In this document: piece by piece, positions 1-7,969 of the stretch
Numbering within the stretch: the stretch's first letter is position 1
Layout: each line of letters begins with the position of its first letter
Translations under genes and position numbers: made by a program
Assembly: GCA_009772935.1 (NCBI GenBank)
Contig: WOUR01000046.1
Span: 1 to 41,169 of the forward strand
Reading direction: 5' to 3'
DNA: 41,169 nucleotides
Origin: Rhodospirillaceae bacterium
GTDB lineage: Bacteria > Pseudomonadota > Alphaproteobacteria > Reyranellales > Reyranellaceae
Notes under the pieces: generated by a model
Database searches by the model: none
Told to the model about the DNA's origin: nothing
The model's input: only the letters and a program-made list of their open reading frames with translations

Positions 1-204
1 AAGCGCATCCTCGGCGTCACGCCGGGCATGGGCAAGGCGCTCGGGGTCGACGAGAAGTGGGTCTACAGCATCGTCAAGCAGGTCGGTAACTACGGCGAGA
101 GCTTCGACCGCAACGTCGGCATGGGCTCGCCGCTCAAGATCGCGCGCGGCCAGAACGCGCTGTGGACCCAGGGTGGCCTGCAATACTCCCCGCCGATCCG
201 TTGA
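1..204 (+). CDS. aapJ: General L-amino acid ABC transporter, periplasmic binding protein (C-terminal end only)
   Basis: The window opens inside this gene; only the last 67 codons are present, in frame 1, ending in TGA at 202-204. The visible tail (LGVDEKWVYSIVKQVGNYGE, later FDRNVGMGSPLKIARGQN and GLQYSPPIR) matches the conserved C-terminus of AapJ/BztA-type amino-acid binding proteins. These capture a broad range of L-amino acids in the periplasm and deliver them to the AapQM permease. The permease and ATPase genes follow in canonical J-Q-M-P order, which supports the call. The gap to aapQ is 131 bp and holds two small hairpins, a common arrangement that lets the binding protein be made in excess over the membrane parts. 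The signal peptide and ligand-binding lobe lie outside the window. Confidence 0.9.
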   Translation, partial: KRILGVTPGMGKALGVDEKWVYSIVKQVGNYGESFDRNVGMGSPLKIARGQNALWTQGGLQYSPPIR

Positions 205-236
205 TGCGGGGAGACCGAGGCTGGGGATGGCGGGTT

Positions 237-300
237 TTGCCCCGTTGCGCAGGGGCAATTCCCACATACACTGAGGGCAATATCGGGCCTATAAGGCCCG
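237..300 (+). promoter_or_regulatory. Two hairpins in the aapJ-aapQ gap (possible attenuator or mRNA-processing site)
   Basis: Two short perfect inverted repeats are visible. The first is TTGCCCC (237-243) with GGGGCAA (252-258), loop of 8. The second is CGGGCCT (284-290) with AGGCCCG (294-300), loop ATA. Neither is followed by a T-run, so they do not look like a strong intrinsic terminator. Partial termination or protection of the aapJ 3' end is the usual role of hairpins in this position in binding-protein operons. That role is an inference here. Confidence 0.45.
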
Positions 301-335
301 CGCGGGAAAACCGCACCAGGCAGGGGGAATAACGT

Positions 336-1523
336 ATGGCGGTCGAGACTCTCGGCTCTGCGCCACGTGCGAAAGTGGCACCGTGGAACGATCCGGTCAT
401 CCGGGGCTGGGTCTTCCAGATCGTCGTGGTCAGTCTCGTCGGCTTCCTTGCCTGGTATCTGGTCAGCAACACGATCGACAATCTGCAGCGCCAGAAGATC
501 GCCAGCGGCTTCCACTATCTCGAGCGCGAAGCCGGCTTCGAGATCGGCGACACGATGATCGAGTACTCGCCGGCCAGCACCTATGCACGCGCCATCTGGG
601 TCGGCATTCTCAACACGCTGCGCGTCGCCGTACTCGGCATCCTGCTCAGCACCCTTCTCGGCACCCTGATCGGCGTCGGACGACTGTCGCCCAACTGGCT
701 GCTCAACCGCATCTGCGGCTGGTACGTCGAGGCCTTCCGCAACGTGCCGCTGCTGTTGTGGCTCTTCCTCTTCTACAAGCTGATCAGCGAGGCCTTTCCC
801 GGTCCGCGGCAGGCGCTCTCGCTGTGGAACAGCGTGTTCCTCAGCAACCGCGGCGTCTATTTCCCGGTGCCGATGGCCGACCCCATCCATAAATGGATGG
901 GCATCGCCTTTCTGGTCGGCATTGCCGGCGCCTGGTTTGTCAACCGCTGGGGCAAGAGACGCCAGGAAGCCACCGGCCAGCCCTTCCCCGGGATTTCCGT
1001 GGGCTTCGCCATCATCATCGGCCTCCCGGCGCTCGTCTGGCTCGCCGGCGGCGCGCCGCACCACATGAGCTGGCCCGAACTGAAGGGCTTCAACTTCTCG
1101 GGCGGCACCGTCATCCAGCCCGAGTTCACCGCCCTGCTCGTCGGTCTCGTTCTCTACACCTCGGCCTTCGTGGCCGAGATCGTGCGCTCCGGCATCCTCG
1201 CCCTGCACAAGGGCCAGAGCGAGGCGGCGGCGGCGCTCGGCCTGTCGCGCGGCCAGTCGATGCGTCTCGTGCTGCTGCCGCAGGCGTTGCGGGTCATCGT
1301 CCCGCCGATGACCAGCCAGTATCTCAACATCACCAAGAACAGCTCGCTGGCCATCGCGATCGGCTACCCGGACCTCGTCGCCTCGATCAACGTGACCATC
1401 AACCAGACCGGCCAGGCGATCGAGAACATCCTGATCATCATGGCCGCCTACCTGTCGGTCAGCCTGTCGATCTCGGCGTTCATGAACTGGTACAACAAAC
1501 GCATCGCCCTGAGGGAGCGCTGA
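336..1523 (+). CDS. aapQ: General L-amino acid ABC transporter, permease AapQ
   Basis: This 395-residue inner-membrane permease belongs to the HisM/GlnP polar amino-acid family and has the Aap/Bzt length of about 400 residues. The N-terminus has one hydrophobic segment near residues 28-45. A long hydrophilic stretch follows, then further membrane segments. The C-terminal half carries the family EAA loop (EAAAALGLSRGQSMRLVLLPQAL, seen here as QSEAAAALGL then LPQALRVIVPP) that contacts the ATPase, and an NSSLAIAIGYPDL segment typical of AapQ/BztB. ATG at 336 follows a purine-rich AGGCAGGGGGAATAAC. The stop codon lies 2 bp before the ATG of aapM, so the two are probably translated together. Partners are AapJ, AapM and AapP. 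Nothing is missing. Confidence 0.93.
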   Translation: MAVETLGSAPRAKVAPWNDPVIRGWVFQIVVVSLVGFLAWYLVSNTIDNLQRQKIASGFHYLEREAGFEIGDTMIEYSPASTYARAIWVGILNTLRVAVLGILLSTLLGTLIGVGRLSPNWLLNRICGWYVEAFRNVPLLLWLFLFYKLISEAFPGPRQALSLWNSVFLSNRGVYFPVPMADPIHKWMGIAFLVGIAGAWFVNRWGKRRQEATGQPFPGISVGFAIIIGLPALVWLAGGAPHHMSWPELKGFNFSGGTVIQPEFTALLVGLVLYTSAFVAEIVRSGILALHKGQSEAAAALGLSRGQSMRLVLLPQALRVIVPPMTSQYLNITKNSSLAIAIGYPDLVASINVTINQTGQAIENILIIMAAYLSVSLSISAFMNWYNKRIALRER

Positions 1524-1525
1524 GC

Positions 1526-2806
1526 ATGACCGACGCCATGCCTGTCGGCGACCGCAAGCCGCTCGCCCCTCCCGTCGACGAAACCGGTCCCCTCGGCTGG
1601 GCCCGCAAGAACCTGTTCTCGAGCTGGGGCAACGGCATCACCACGGTCGTGCTGATCGCCTTCGTCGTATGGGTCCTCTCCTGGTTCCTGGAATGGGCCC
1701 TGTTCACGGCGAACTTCACGGCCTCGACCGGCGCGGAATGCCGCGGCGGCGGCGCCTGCTGGGCGCTGATCCGCGAGAAGTTCCGCTACATCTTCTTCGG
1801 CTCCTTCCCCTACGAGCAGCACTGGCGGCCGCTGTTCGCCGTCATCACCATGCTGGCCATGCTGGTGCTGAGCGCCGACCGCCGCATGTGGAACTGGCGC
1901 CTGCTGGTGATCTGGGGCGTCGGCTCGTTCGTCACCTTTCTGCTGATGTTCGGCCAGATCCACATTCCGCTGAGCCTCATCCTGTTCGTCGCCCTGGCCG
2001 GCGGCGGCATCGGCCTCACCCTGCGCAGCGCACTGGCGGCCCCGTCCGAGCGCATGGCCTACTACGCCCTGGTCGCGATCGGCGCGATGGGCCTCGTCCT
2101 GCGCATCGTGGGCGTCCTGCCGGCGTGGAGCATTGCCATCGCCCCCCTCAGCTACGTCGAGACGAGCCTGTGGGGCGGCTTGCCGGTGACCTTGATCCTG
2201 GCGACCTATGGCCTAGCCTTCGCCTTCCCCTACGGCGTCCTGCTGGCGCTGGGGCGGCGATCCAACCTGCCGCTGATCAAGGGCCTGTGCGTCGGCTTCA
2301 TCGAGCTGATCCGTGGCGTGCCGTTGATCAGCCTGCTGATCATGGCCTCGGTGATGCTGCCGCTGTTCCTGCCGTCGGGCACGACCATCGACAAGTTCCT
2401 GCGCGCCCAGGTCGCGGTCATCCTGTTCGCCGGCGCCTACATCGCCGAGGTGATCCGCGGCGGCCTGCAGTCATTGCCCAAGGGCCAGTTCGAGGCCGCC
2501 GACGCGATGGGTCTCAACTATCCGCAGAAGACGCTACTGATCATCCTGCCGCAGGCGCTGCGCGTCGTGATCCCGCCGCTCATCAACACCTTCATCGGCT
2601 TCTTCAAGGACACGTCGCTGGTGCTGATCATCGGCATCTTCGACTTCCTCAACACCGCCAACCAGGCGCTGGTCGATCCCAACTGGGCGGGCTTCCCGGG
2701 CGAGGTCTACCTGTTCGCCGCCTTCGTCTATTTCATCTTCTGCTATTCGATGTCGCGGTACAGCAAGTACCTCGAACACGAGCTCAACAAGGGTACGCGC
2801 CGCTAG
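1526..2806 (+). CDS. aapM: General L-amino acid ABC transporter, permease AapM
   Basis: This is the second membrane subunit, 426 residues. The frame is open far upstream, but the real start is ATG 1526 (MTDAMPVGDRKPLAP), preceded by GAGGGAG and directly after the aapQ stop. The N-terminal half has several hydrophobic segments and the insert with ECRGGGACWALI that is usual for AapM. The C-terminal half has the permease core with the EAA loop (FEAADAMGLNYPQKT, then ILPQALRVVIPPLINTFI) and ends KYLEHELNKGTRR. It forms the heteromeric permease with AapQ and is energised by AapP, whose ATG lies 20 bp after this stop. The family match is clear and the open reading frame is intact. Confidence 0.93.
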   Translation: MTDAMPVGDRKPLAPPVDETGPLGWARKNLFSSWGNGITTVVLIAFVVWVLSWFLEWALFTANFTASTGAECRGGGACWALIREKFRYIFFGSFPYEQHWRPLFAVITMLAMLVLSADRRMWNWRLLVIWGVGSFVTFLLMFGQIHIPLSLILFVALAGGGIGLTLRSALAAPSERMAYYALVAIGAMGLVLRIVGVLPAWSIAIAPLSYVETSLWGGLPVTLILATYGLAFAFPYGVLLALGRRSNLPLIKGLCVGFIELIRGVPLISLLIMASVMLPLFLPSGTTIDKFLRAQVAVILFAGAYIAEVIRGGLQSLPKGQFEAADAMGLNYPQKTLLIILPQALRVVIPPLINTFIGFFKDTSLVLIIGIFDFLNTANQALVDPNWAGFPGEVYLFAAFVYFIFCYSMSRYSKYLEHELNKGTRR

Positions 2807-2826
2807 GCGCCGTCAGGGAGCACGTC

Positions 2827-3597
2827 ATGGCCGCAACCGCGCGAGATCTCTCGAAGGTCGAATCGGTGATCCAGCTCAAGGGCGTCAACAAGTGGTTCGG
2901 GCAGTTCCACGTGCTGACCGACATCAATCTCGACGTGAAGGAAGGCGAGAAGATCGTCATCTGCGGACCGTCGGGATCGGGCAAGTCGACGCTGATCCGC
3001 TGCATCAACCGGCTGGAGGAGCATCAGCGCGGCGACATCGTGGTGCATGGCGTCACGCTGTCCAACGACGTGAAGAACATCGAGGCGATCCGCCGCGAAG
3101 TCGGCATGGTGTTCCAGTCGTTCAACCTCTTCCCCCACCTCACCATCCTCGACAACCTCACCCTGGCGCCGATCTGGGTGAAGAAGACGCCGAAGAAGGA
3201 GGCCGAGGAGATTGCCATGAGCCTGCTGACCCGGGTGCGCATCCCCGAGCAGGCGCTGAAATATCCCGGCCAGCTCTCAGGCGGCCAGCAGCAGCGCGTG
3301 GCGATCGCCCGGGCGCTCTGCATGCGTCCCAAGATCATGCTGTTCGACGAGCCGACGTCCGCACTCGACCCCGAGATGGTAAAGGAAGTGCTCGACGTCA
3401 TGATCGAACTGGCCCGCGAGGGCATGACGATGCTCTGCGTCACCCACGAGATGGGCTTCGCCCGCGCCGTCGCCGACCGGGTGATCTTCATGGATCGCGG
3501 CGAGATCGTCGAACAGAACGAACCGGAAGAGTTCTTCGCCAATCCCCGGAACGAGCGAACCAAGCTGTTCCTCGGCCAGATCCTGCACAATCACTAG
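2827..3597 (+). CDS. aapP: General L-amino acid ABC transporter, ATPase AapP
   Basis: This 256-residue cytoplasmic ABC ATPase powers the AapQM permease. Walker A is GPSGSGKST at residues 47-55. The signature is LSGGQQQRVAIARAL, Walker B/D-loop is MLFDEPTSALDPEM, and the H-loop is CVTHEMGFA. ATG 2827 is preceded by CAGGGAGCACGTC, a good ribosome-binding site. It is the last gene of the aap operon. The 288 bp that follow hold no gene but contain a palindromic repeat. Length and motifs are those of the polar amino-acid (GlnQ/HisP/AapP) ATPases. In rhizobia the Aap system also affects amino-acid efflux; whether this one does cannot be told from sequence. Confidence 0.95.
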   Translation: MAATARDLSKVESVIQLKGVNKWFGQFHVLTDINLDVKEGEKIVICGPSGSGKSTLIRCINRLEEHQRGDIVVHGVTLSNDVKNIEAIRREVGMVFQSFNLFPHLTILDNLTLAPIWVKKTPKKEAEEIAMSLLTRVRIPEQALKYPGQLSGGQQQRVAIARALCMRPKIMLFDEPTSALDPEMVKEVLDVMIELAREGMTMLCVTHEMGFARAVADRVIFMDRGEIVEQNEPEEFFANPRNERTKLFLGQILHNH

Positions 3598-3640
3598 GCT
3601 CTTGGCGCTTCAAGTTCGAGAAGCGCGCCGTAGGCGTGCG

Positions 3641-3719
3641 TCTCGAAGGATGGGCAAAGGACGCGGTGCTCGTGCCCACCCTTCGAGATGCTCACTGCGC
3701 TCGCTCCTCAGGATGAGGC
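3641..3719. repeat. Palindromic intergenic repeat, degenerate copy
   Basis: The inner stem TCTCGAAGGATGGGCA (3641-3656) pairs with TGCCCACCCTTCGAGA (3673-3688) with one mismatch. It is followed by CTCCTCAGGATGAGGC (3704-3719), the right outer arm of the same element seen complete at 11847-11959. The left outer arm is eroded here. The position directly after aapP suggests a 3'-end or termination role. The rest of the 3598-3885 gap shows no gene and no convincing promoter other than AAGAAG ahead of the next ATG. Confidence 0.85.
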
Positions 3720-3885
3720 CATTGTTGGATGGTCTGTTCTGATTTAAGTGAAGTCAGAAAGACTCTAACGGTCGGCTGCGCCGTCATTCTTCCGGAAACA
3801 CGAGTGGGGACTCGAGGGAATTGCCTCGTCCCATCGCAACCGCTGGCGCCCTTGCCGAGTTGACTCCGGTACAAAGAAGTGCGCC

Positions 3886-4176
3886 ATGCGAGCAACTGGC
3901 ATCATTGCAGCGGCCCTGATCGTTGCGGCCGTCGCAGGCTGTGCCTCGGAATCGTATTACGGTCCGAGCAGCAGCTACCCGTACCGTTCACAGGCCTATG
4001 CGCCGGCCTATACGACGAGGTACCAGTCGGCGCCCGTCTACTATTCGGCGCCGGCCTATCGGACGACCACGTATCAGTACACAGCCCAGCCGGCTTATTC
4101 GCCGCCTCGCGGCTATGACGGTTACTGGGATTATCAGCGCAACTACCGGGGCATCCACTCGGCGCCGGAACTCTAG
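3886..4176 (+). CDS. Small tyrosine-rich lipoprotein, function unknown
   Basis: This 96-residue protein has a type II signal peptide: basic start (MRATG), hydrophobic core, and a lipobox ending VAGC with the lipidated Cys at residue 19. The mature part is low complexity and rich in Tyr, Pro, Ser and Ala, with repeated short YxSAPxY-like units (residues 45-60) and a C-terminal GYDGYWDYQRNYRG. I do not recognise a domain. Export and lipid anchoring are inferred from the signal; no enzymatic function is suggested. ATG 3886 is preceded by AAGAAG. Its stop overlaps the stop of the convergent aminotransferase gene by 4 bp, so there is no room for a separate terminator between them. Confidence 0.7.
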   Translation: MRATGIIAAALIVAAVAGCASESYYGPSSSYPYRSQAYAPAYTTRYQSAPVYYSAPAYRTTTYQYTAQPAYSPPRGYDGYWDYQRNYRGIHSAPEL

Positions 4177-5276
4177 GCGGCGAACGTCTCCCGGATCACC
4201 GCGCAGACCTGGTCGACCGACTCGAGCGGCATATGCGGGCCCATCGGCAGGCTGAGCACGGTTTCGGCCAGCTTCTCGGCGAGGGGATAGGTCCCCTTGC
4301 CCTGGTCGAGTTCCGCATAGGCATCCTGAAGATGCGGCGGGATCGGATAGTGGATGAGCGATCCGATGCCGGCCGCCTCCAGCGCCCTCACCAGGTCGGC
4401 GCGCCGGTTCGTTCGCACCACGTACAGGTGCCACACCGGATCGGCCCATTGCGGGACGTTGGGCAAGGCGAGACTCGGGAGGTCGGAGAGCCTGTCATCG
4501 TAGCGCGCCGCGACCTTCCTGCGGCGATCGTTCCATTCGTCGAGCTTGGTGAGCTTCACGCGCAGGAAGGCCGCCTGCAGTTCGTCGAGGCGTGAGTTCA
4601 GGCCTTTCTCGAGGTTCACGTACTTCACGCGGCTGCCGTAGTTGCGCAACGTGCGCAGCCGCTCGGCGAGCCTGGGATCGTCCGTCGTGACCGCCCCGCC
4701 ATCGCCGAAGGCGCCGATGTTCTTGCTCGGGAAGAAGCTGTGCGCACCGGCGTCCGCCAACGAGCCGGTACGCCGCCCGCGGACTTTGGCGCCCTGTGCC
4801 TGCGCCACGTCCTCGATCACCTTCAGACCGTGCTTGCTGGCGAGGGCCATGATGGCGTCCATGTCGGCCGGCTGGCCGTAGAGATGGACCGGCATGATCG
4901 CGCGGGTGCGCGACGTGATGGCCGCCGCAATGCGCTCGGGATCGATGTTCGGCCCGCCGGGCGTCGGCTCCACCGGAACCACCCTGGCGCCGACCGCCGT
5001 CACCGCCAGCCAGGTCGCGATGTAGGTGTTGGACGGCACGATGACCTCGTCGCCGGCGCCGATGTCCCAGGCGCGCAACGCGAGTTCCAGCGCCTCGAGA
5101 CCGTTGCCCAGGCCGACGCAATGCTTCGTGCCGCAGAAGGCGGCGTACTCGGCCTCGAAAGCCTCGACCTCCTTGCCGAGCACGAACCAGCCGGACTCCA
5201 TCACGCGCAGATAGGCGGCGTCGAGCTCCGGCTTGAGTTCGGTGTAGACCGACTTCATGTCGAGGAAGGGGATCAT
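4173..5276 (-). CDS. DegT/DnrJ/EryC1/StrS-family PLP aminotransferase (FdtB/QdtB-like)
   Basis: This 367-residue fold-type I PLP enzyme transfers an amino group to a keto-sugar nucleotide. Visible motifs are FLDMKSVYTEL at the start, GNGLEALELALRA (cofactor phosphate region), PSNTYIATWLAV, DVAQAQGAK (Asp that contacts the pyridine nitrogen), and FFPSKNIGAFGDGG with the Schiff-base Lys at residue 185. NYGS and the C-terminal HLYVVRT, HYPIPPHLQ are also family features. ATG 5276 overlaps the stop of the ketoisomerase gene (ATGA), so the two are translationally coupled. An FdtA-FdtB pair normally makes dTDP-3-amino-3,6-dideoxyhexoses (Fuc3N or Qui3N) for surface polysaccharide. No glycosyltransferase, acetyltransferase or rml gene is in the window, so the final sugar is unknown. 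It is the last gene of a six-gene operon. Confidence 0.9.
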   Translation of the reverse strand: MIPFLDMKSVYTELKPELDAAYLRVMESGWFVLGKEVEAFEAEYAAFCGTKHCVGLGNGLEALELALRAWDIGAGDEVIVPSNTYIATWLAVTAVGARVVPVEPTPGGPNIDPERIAAAITSRTRAIMPVHLYGQPADMDAIMALASKHGLKVIEDVAQAQGAKVRGRRTGSLADAGAHSFFPSKNIGAFGDGGAVTTDDPRLAERLRTLRNYGSRVKYVNLEKGLNSRLDELQAAFLRVKLTKLDEWNDRRRKVAARYDDRLSDLPSLALPNVPQWADPVWHLYVVRTNRRADLVRALEAAGIGSLIHYPIPPHLQDAYAELDQGKGTYPLAEKLAETVLSLPMGPHMPLESVDQVCAVIRETFAA

Positions 5277-5716
5277 GCGCGGCTCGCCGCCGCAGCTTCG
5301 CGCTTGAACGCCTCGTAGTCCCGGAGGTACTCGCTCTCGTCGTACAGGGTCGAGGCGATGACCAGGATGACCGTCTGCGGCGCGAAGTTGTCCAGCTCGT
5401 GCCAGACCATCGGCCCGATATGCAGCGCCCGTCCCGGGTCGTCGAGGACCACCGTTTCCGTCACCTTGCCGTCGTCGAGATGAAGCTGGCACGAGCCGTT
5501 CATGACCAGGGTGACGAGGTGCGACTCGCGATGCCCGTGCCGGCCGCGCCACTGGTCGGGGGCGATGTCATGCAACCAGAACAGGCGCCGGACCGTGAAG
5601 CCCAGCTGGTGGTCGAACTCCAGGAAGTTGATCTTGCCGCGGGCGTCGCCCCTTCCGGGGACGGAGAGCCAGCGGCAGTTGGAGACTTTGAGCTGGGGAA
5701 GAGACATGTCGGGCAT
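5273..5716 (-). CDS. FdtA/QdtA-like dTDP-4-keto-6-deoxyglucose 3,4-ketoisomerase (WxcM-like cupin)
   Basis: This single-domain cupin has 147 residues. The family core is visible: GFTVRRLFWLHD, then RGRHGHRESH with the likely catalytic His pair at residues 60 and 62, NGSCQLHLDDG, GPMVWHEL and the C-terminal YDESEYLRDYEAFK that is diagnostic of FdtA-type proteins. The family moves the keto group of dTDP-4-keto-6-deoxyglucose from C4 to C3 so that a PLP enzyme can aminate C3. The neighbouring aminotransferase is that partner and overlaps by 4 bp. I chose ATG 5716 (MPDMSLPQ), 13 bp after the transporter stop; ATG 5707 (MSLPQLK) is nearly as good. An open frame up to 5779 would overlap the upstream gene and is less likely. 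Exact product stereochemistry cannot be read. Confidence 0.87.
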   Translation of the reverse strand: MPDMSLPQLKVSNCRWLSVPGRGDARGKINFLEFDHQLGFTVRRLFWLHDIAPDQWRGRHGHRESHLVTLVMNGSCQLHLDDGKVTETVVLDDPGRALHIGPMVWHELDNFAPQTVILVIASTLYDESEYLRDYEAFKREAAAASRA

Positions 5717-5729
5717 CGCAGAGCCTGTC

Positions 5730-6665
5730 TTATCGCTTGGTCGTTTGGAGCTTTCGCCACTGCATGTAGACGACGCCACTCAGGGCGACGAGCCCACCGG
5801 CGATCTGGTAGGCATTGGGTATGAAGCCATAGGTCATTGACCACAATACGGCGAAGAACGGGACGAGATTGACCCAGAGCGACGCAATTGCAACCCCCAG
5901 CCTGCTGGCGCCCACGTTCCAGAGATAGGCGCCCATGCCGCTGGCAAAGACGGCCACCAGCAGGAGCTGGCTCCACACCCAGCCGTCGGTCACCGCGAAC
6001 GGCGAGCTGGCCCAGCCGGATCCCACCAGTACCAGGCTCAGGACCGCCATCCATCCGAGGGCGGAGAACGACGCGACATAGGCCCGGTGGAGCTGGCTCG
6101 CGCGGTCGAACCAGGACTGCGCCTTCAGGCTGTAGAGCGTCCAGATGGCGTTCGAGAGGAGCACGATGATCTCCCCGCCCCCCAGGGTCAGCGCGCCGCG
6201 GCCGAACAGGCTGCCGGCCGCCAGAATGGCCCCTCCCGTCACCGTGAGCGCCAGCGCGATCCCGAAGCCGGGATCGAAGCGCGCGCCGGTCACGAGGCGC
6301 ACCGTCGCGGCGGACACGAGCGGTCCGGCCACCTGGACGGCGGCCGCCGAGATCGGATTGCTGAACCGGATTCCCAAGGTGAAGACGATGAAGAAGCCGC
6401 TCATCATCAGGCCGATCAGCAGGAAGCGCCTGAGGCCGATCTCGATCCGCAGGTTGTGGACGCCCTCCGCCAGCACGAGGAGCACGCCGAGCGTCGCCAC
6501 AGCCGCCAGGGTGCGGATGGTCAGCATCGGCACCACGTCGAAGTGCTCGAGCATCACCTTGGAGACGGGCACGTTGGCGCCCCAGGCCACGCCCACGAAG
6601 AGCATGGCCGCGAAGGCCCCCAGCACGTGGTGCCGGCCGCGTCCGGGTGCCGGGCCCCCGGTCAT
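5730..6665 (-). CDS. EamA/DMT-family transporter (second of a tandem pair)
   Basis: This 311-residue inner-membrane protein has the drug/metabolite transporter pattern: about ten hydrophobic segments arranged as two EamA repeats. The first repeat begins AMLFVGVAWGANVPVSK and the second has SNAIWTLYSLKAQSW. The protein ends in a short basic tail (WRKLQTTKR). Family members export amino acids, nucleotides, sugars or other small metabolites; the substrate cannot be read. ATG 6665 overlaps the TGA of the upstream EamA gene (ATGA). The downstream ketoisomerase starts 13 bp later. The two EamA genes are related but clearly diverged, so they may form a heteromeric or dual-substrate pair rather than a recent duplicate. 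Confidence 0.87.
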   Translation of the reverse strand: MTGGPAPGRGRHHVLGAFAAMLFVGVAWGANVPVSKVMLEHFDVVPMLTIRTLAAVATLGVLLVLAEGVHNLRIEIGLRRFLLIGLMMSGFFIVFTLGIRFSNPISAAAVQVAGPLVSAATVRLVTGARFDPGFGIALALTVTGGAILAAGSLFGRGALTLGGGEIIVLLSNAIWTLYSLKAQSWFDRASQLHRAYVASFSALGWMAVLSLVLVGSGWASSPFAVTDGWVWSQLLLVAVFASGMGAYLWNVGASRLGVAIASLWVNLVPFFAVLWSMTYGFIPNAYQIAGGLVALSGVVYMQWRKLQTTKR

Positions 6666-7582
6666 CGCCGCGCCGCGCGGGTCTGGCGGATCTGCAGCTG
6701 GGCGATCCCCACCAGGACGACGACGCCGCCCACGACCTGCAGCCAGCTGGGCTCGCGCCCCATCAGGGCGGCGAGGCCGATGGCGAAGACCGGCGCCGAG
6801 TTCGCGAACAGGGAGGCGACGGGCACGCCGACCAGGGAGACGCCGGTATTCCACAGCAGGACGGCCACCGCGACGCCCAGGACGCCGATCCAGGCCACCA
6901 TGCCCCACTCGACCGGCGTCGGCGGCCGGGTCGGCCAGGCGATGCCGCCCAGAGCCCAGACCACGGCGCAAACCACGCCCAGCAGCACGCTGGCCACCGT
7001 CGAAGTCAGGGCCGACAGGGCGATCTGGCCGCGGTCGGCCAGCCATTGCTGGGCGCGGATCGAGTACCAGCTCCAGCACAGCTGGGCGATCACCAGCAGC
7101 GCCTCGCCGCCTTCCAGTCCGAAGGAGCCGGCCGCACGGCCCGGCGTTCCCAGCACCACCACGATGCCACCGGCGACGACCAGCACGAGCGTGATCCCGA
7201 AGCCGGGAGGCGTGATGGAGCCGAGCATCCCGCGGGCGAGCAACGTCGCCCAGATCGGACCGCACATCAGGACGATCGCCGCGGTCGCGGGATGGGCGTG
7301 CGCCACACCGAACGTGTAGAGCACCGAGAAGGCCGTCATGGCCGTCCCGAGCTTCAGCAGCCGGCGCCAGTCGAGCGGTCGCGGCGCCGCCGCCGGCCGG
7401 GCGCTCAGCAGCACGGCCAGCCAGAGAACGGGCAGCCCCAGGATGTAGCGCGACCAGGACAGCAGCCAGTTGTCGTAGTGCTCGGCCAGCGCCGCGAGGA
7501 CCGGGATCATCGATCCCCAGATCATGGCGGCCAGCAGAAGGACCAGACTGGCGCGCCGCAGCGCACCGACGGAGGGAGACAT
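6662..7582 (-). CDS. EamA/DMT-family transporter (first of a tandem pair)
   Basis: This 306-residue polytopic inner-membrane protein is made of two EamA repeats. The family feature AAMIWGSMIPVLAALAEHYD is at the N-terminus and LCWSWYSIRAQQWL opens the second repeat; the C-terminus is short and basic (RQTRAARR). The start at 7582 (MSPSVGALRR) lies 12 bp after the folB-like stop, and the stop overlaps the next EamA start by 4 bp. Position in the operon between pterin-type and amino-sugar-type enzymes suggests export of a product of one of those pathways. That is inference only. EamA proteins often sit in operons with unrelated genes, so co-transcription is weak evidence for substrate. Confidence 0.87.
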   Translation of the reverse strand: MSPSVGALRRASLVLLLAAMIWGSMIPVLAALAEHYDNWLLSWSRYILGLPVLWLAVLLSARPAAAPRPLDWRRLLKLGTAMTAFSVLYTFGVAHAHPATAAIVLMCGPIWATLLARGMLGSITPPGFGITLVLVVAGGIVVVLGTPGRAAGSFGLEGGEALLVIAQLCWSWYSIRAQQWLADRGQIALSALTSTVASVLLGVVCAVVWALGGIAWPTRPPTPVEWGMVAWIGVLGVAVAVLLWNTGVSLVGVPVASLFANSAPVFAIGLAALMGREPSWLQVVGGVVVLVGIAQLQIRQTRAARR

Positions 7583-7594
7583 CGGGCGTGCCGC

Positions 7595-7969
7595 TCAGCC
7601 CGCGGCGCGACGGCGGACCGCCTCGTAGCCGACGCGGCAATCCTCGTAGACGTCGGGCTTTTCGGTGGAGACGCGCGCCTCGACGACCTGGGGCTGCGCC
7701 AGGCACAGGTCGAGAATACCCTCGACCAGCGTTTCCTGGAGATTGAAGTGACGGCTCGCCGCGAGCCCGACGATGCCATCGTGGACGATGTCGTAATTCA
7801 GGACATTGGCGATGCTGTCGCCATGCGCGCGGTCCGGTTCCTCCAGCAGCAGCTCGACGTTGATGACCACGGCCTGCGGCCTGGCCAGTTCGAAATCGTA
7901 GATGCCGATCGACACCGGCAGCCGCATGTCACGGATGAAGATGCGGCGCTGGGAGGTGACCATGGTCAT
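7595..7969 (-). CDS. Dihydroneopterin aldolase / epimerase-like protein (FolB/FolX family)
   Basis: This cytoplasmic T-fold protein has 124 residues, the usual FolB length. Family landmarks are IFIRDMRLPVSIGIYDFE at the start, VLNYDIV (conserved Tyr), LQETLVEGILD (conserved Glu that anchors the pterin) and RVSTEKPDVYEDC with a Lys in the catalytic region. FolB cleaves 7,8-dihydroneopterin to 6-hydroxymethyl-dihydropterin in folate synthesis; FolX-type relatives epimerise dihydroneopterin triphosphate. Coupling to a pteridine reductase-like gene (ATGA overlap at 7966-7969) favours a FolX/FolM-like tetrahydropterin role over housekeeping folate synthesis. I cannot exclude that it is the only FolB of the genome. 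ATG 7969 gives MTMVTSQRR. Confidence 0.8.
   Translation of the reverse strand: MTMVTSQRRIFIRDMRLPVSIGIYDFELARPQAVVINVELLLEEPDRAHGDSIANVLNYDIVHDGIVGLAASRHFNLQETLVEGILDLCLAQPQVVEARVSTEKPDVYEDCRVGYEAVRRRAAG

Noticed and set aside
893..2806. Long open frame upstream of the aapM start, overlapping aapQ
   Set aside because: The translation before 1526 is Arg/His/Pro-rich shadow of aapQ in another frame; the true AapM start has a ribosome-binding site and family N-terminus.
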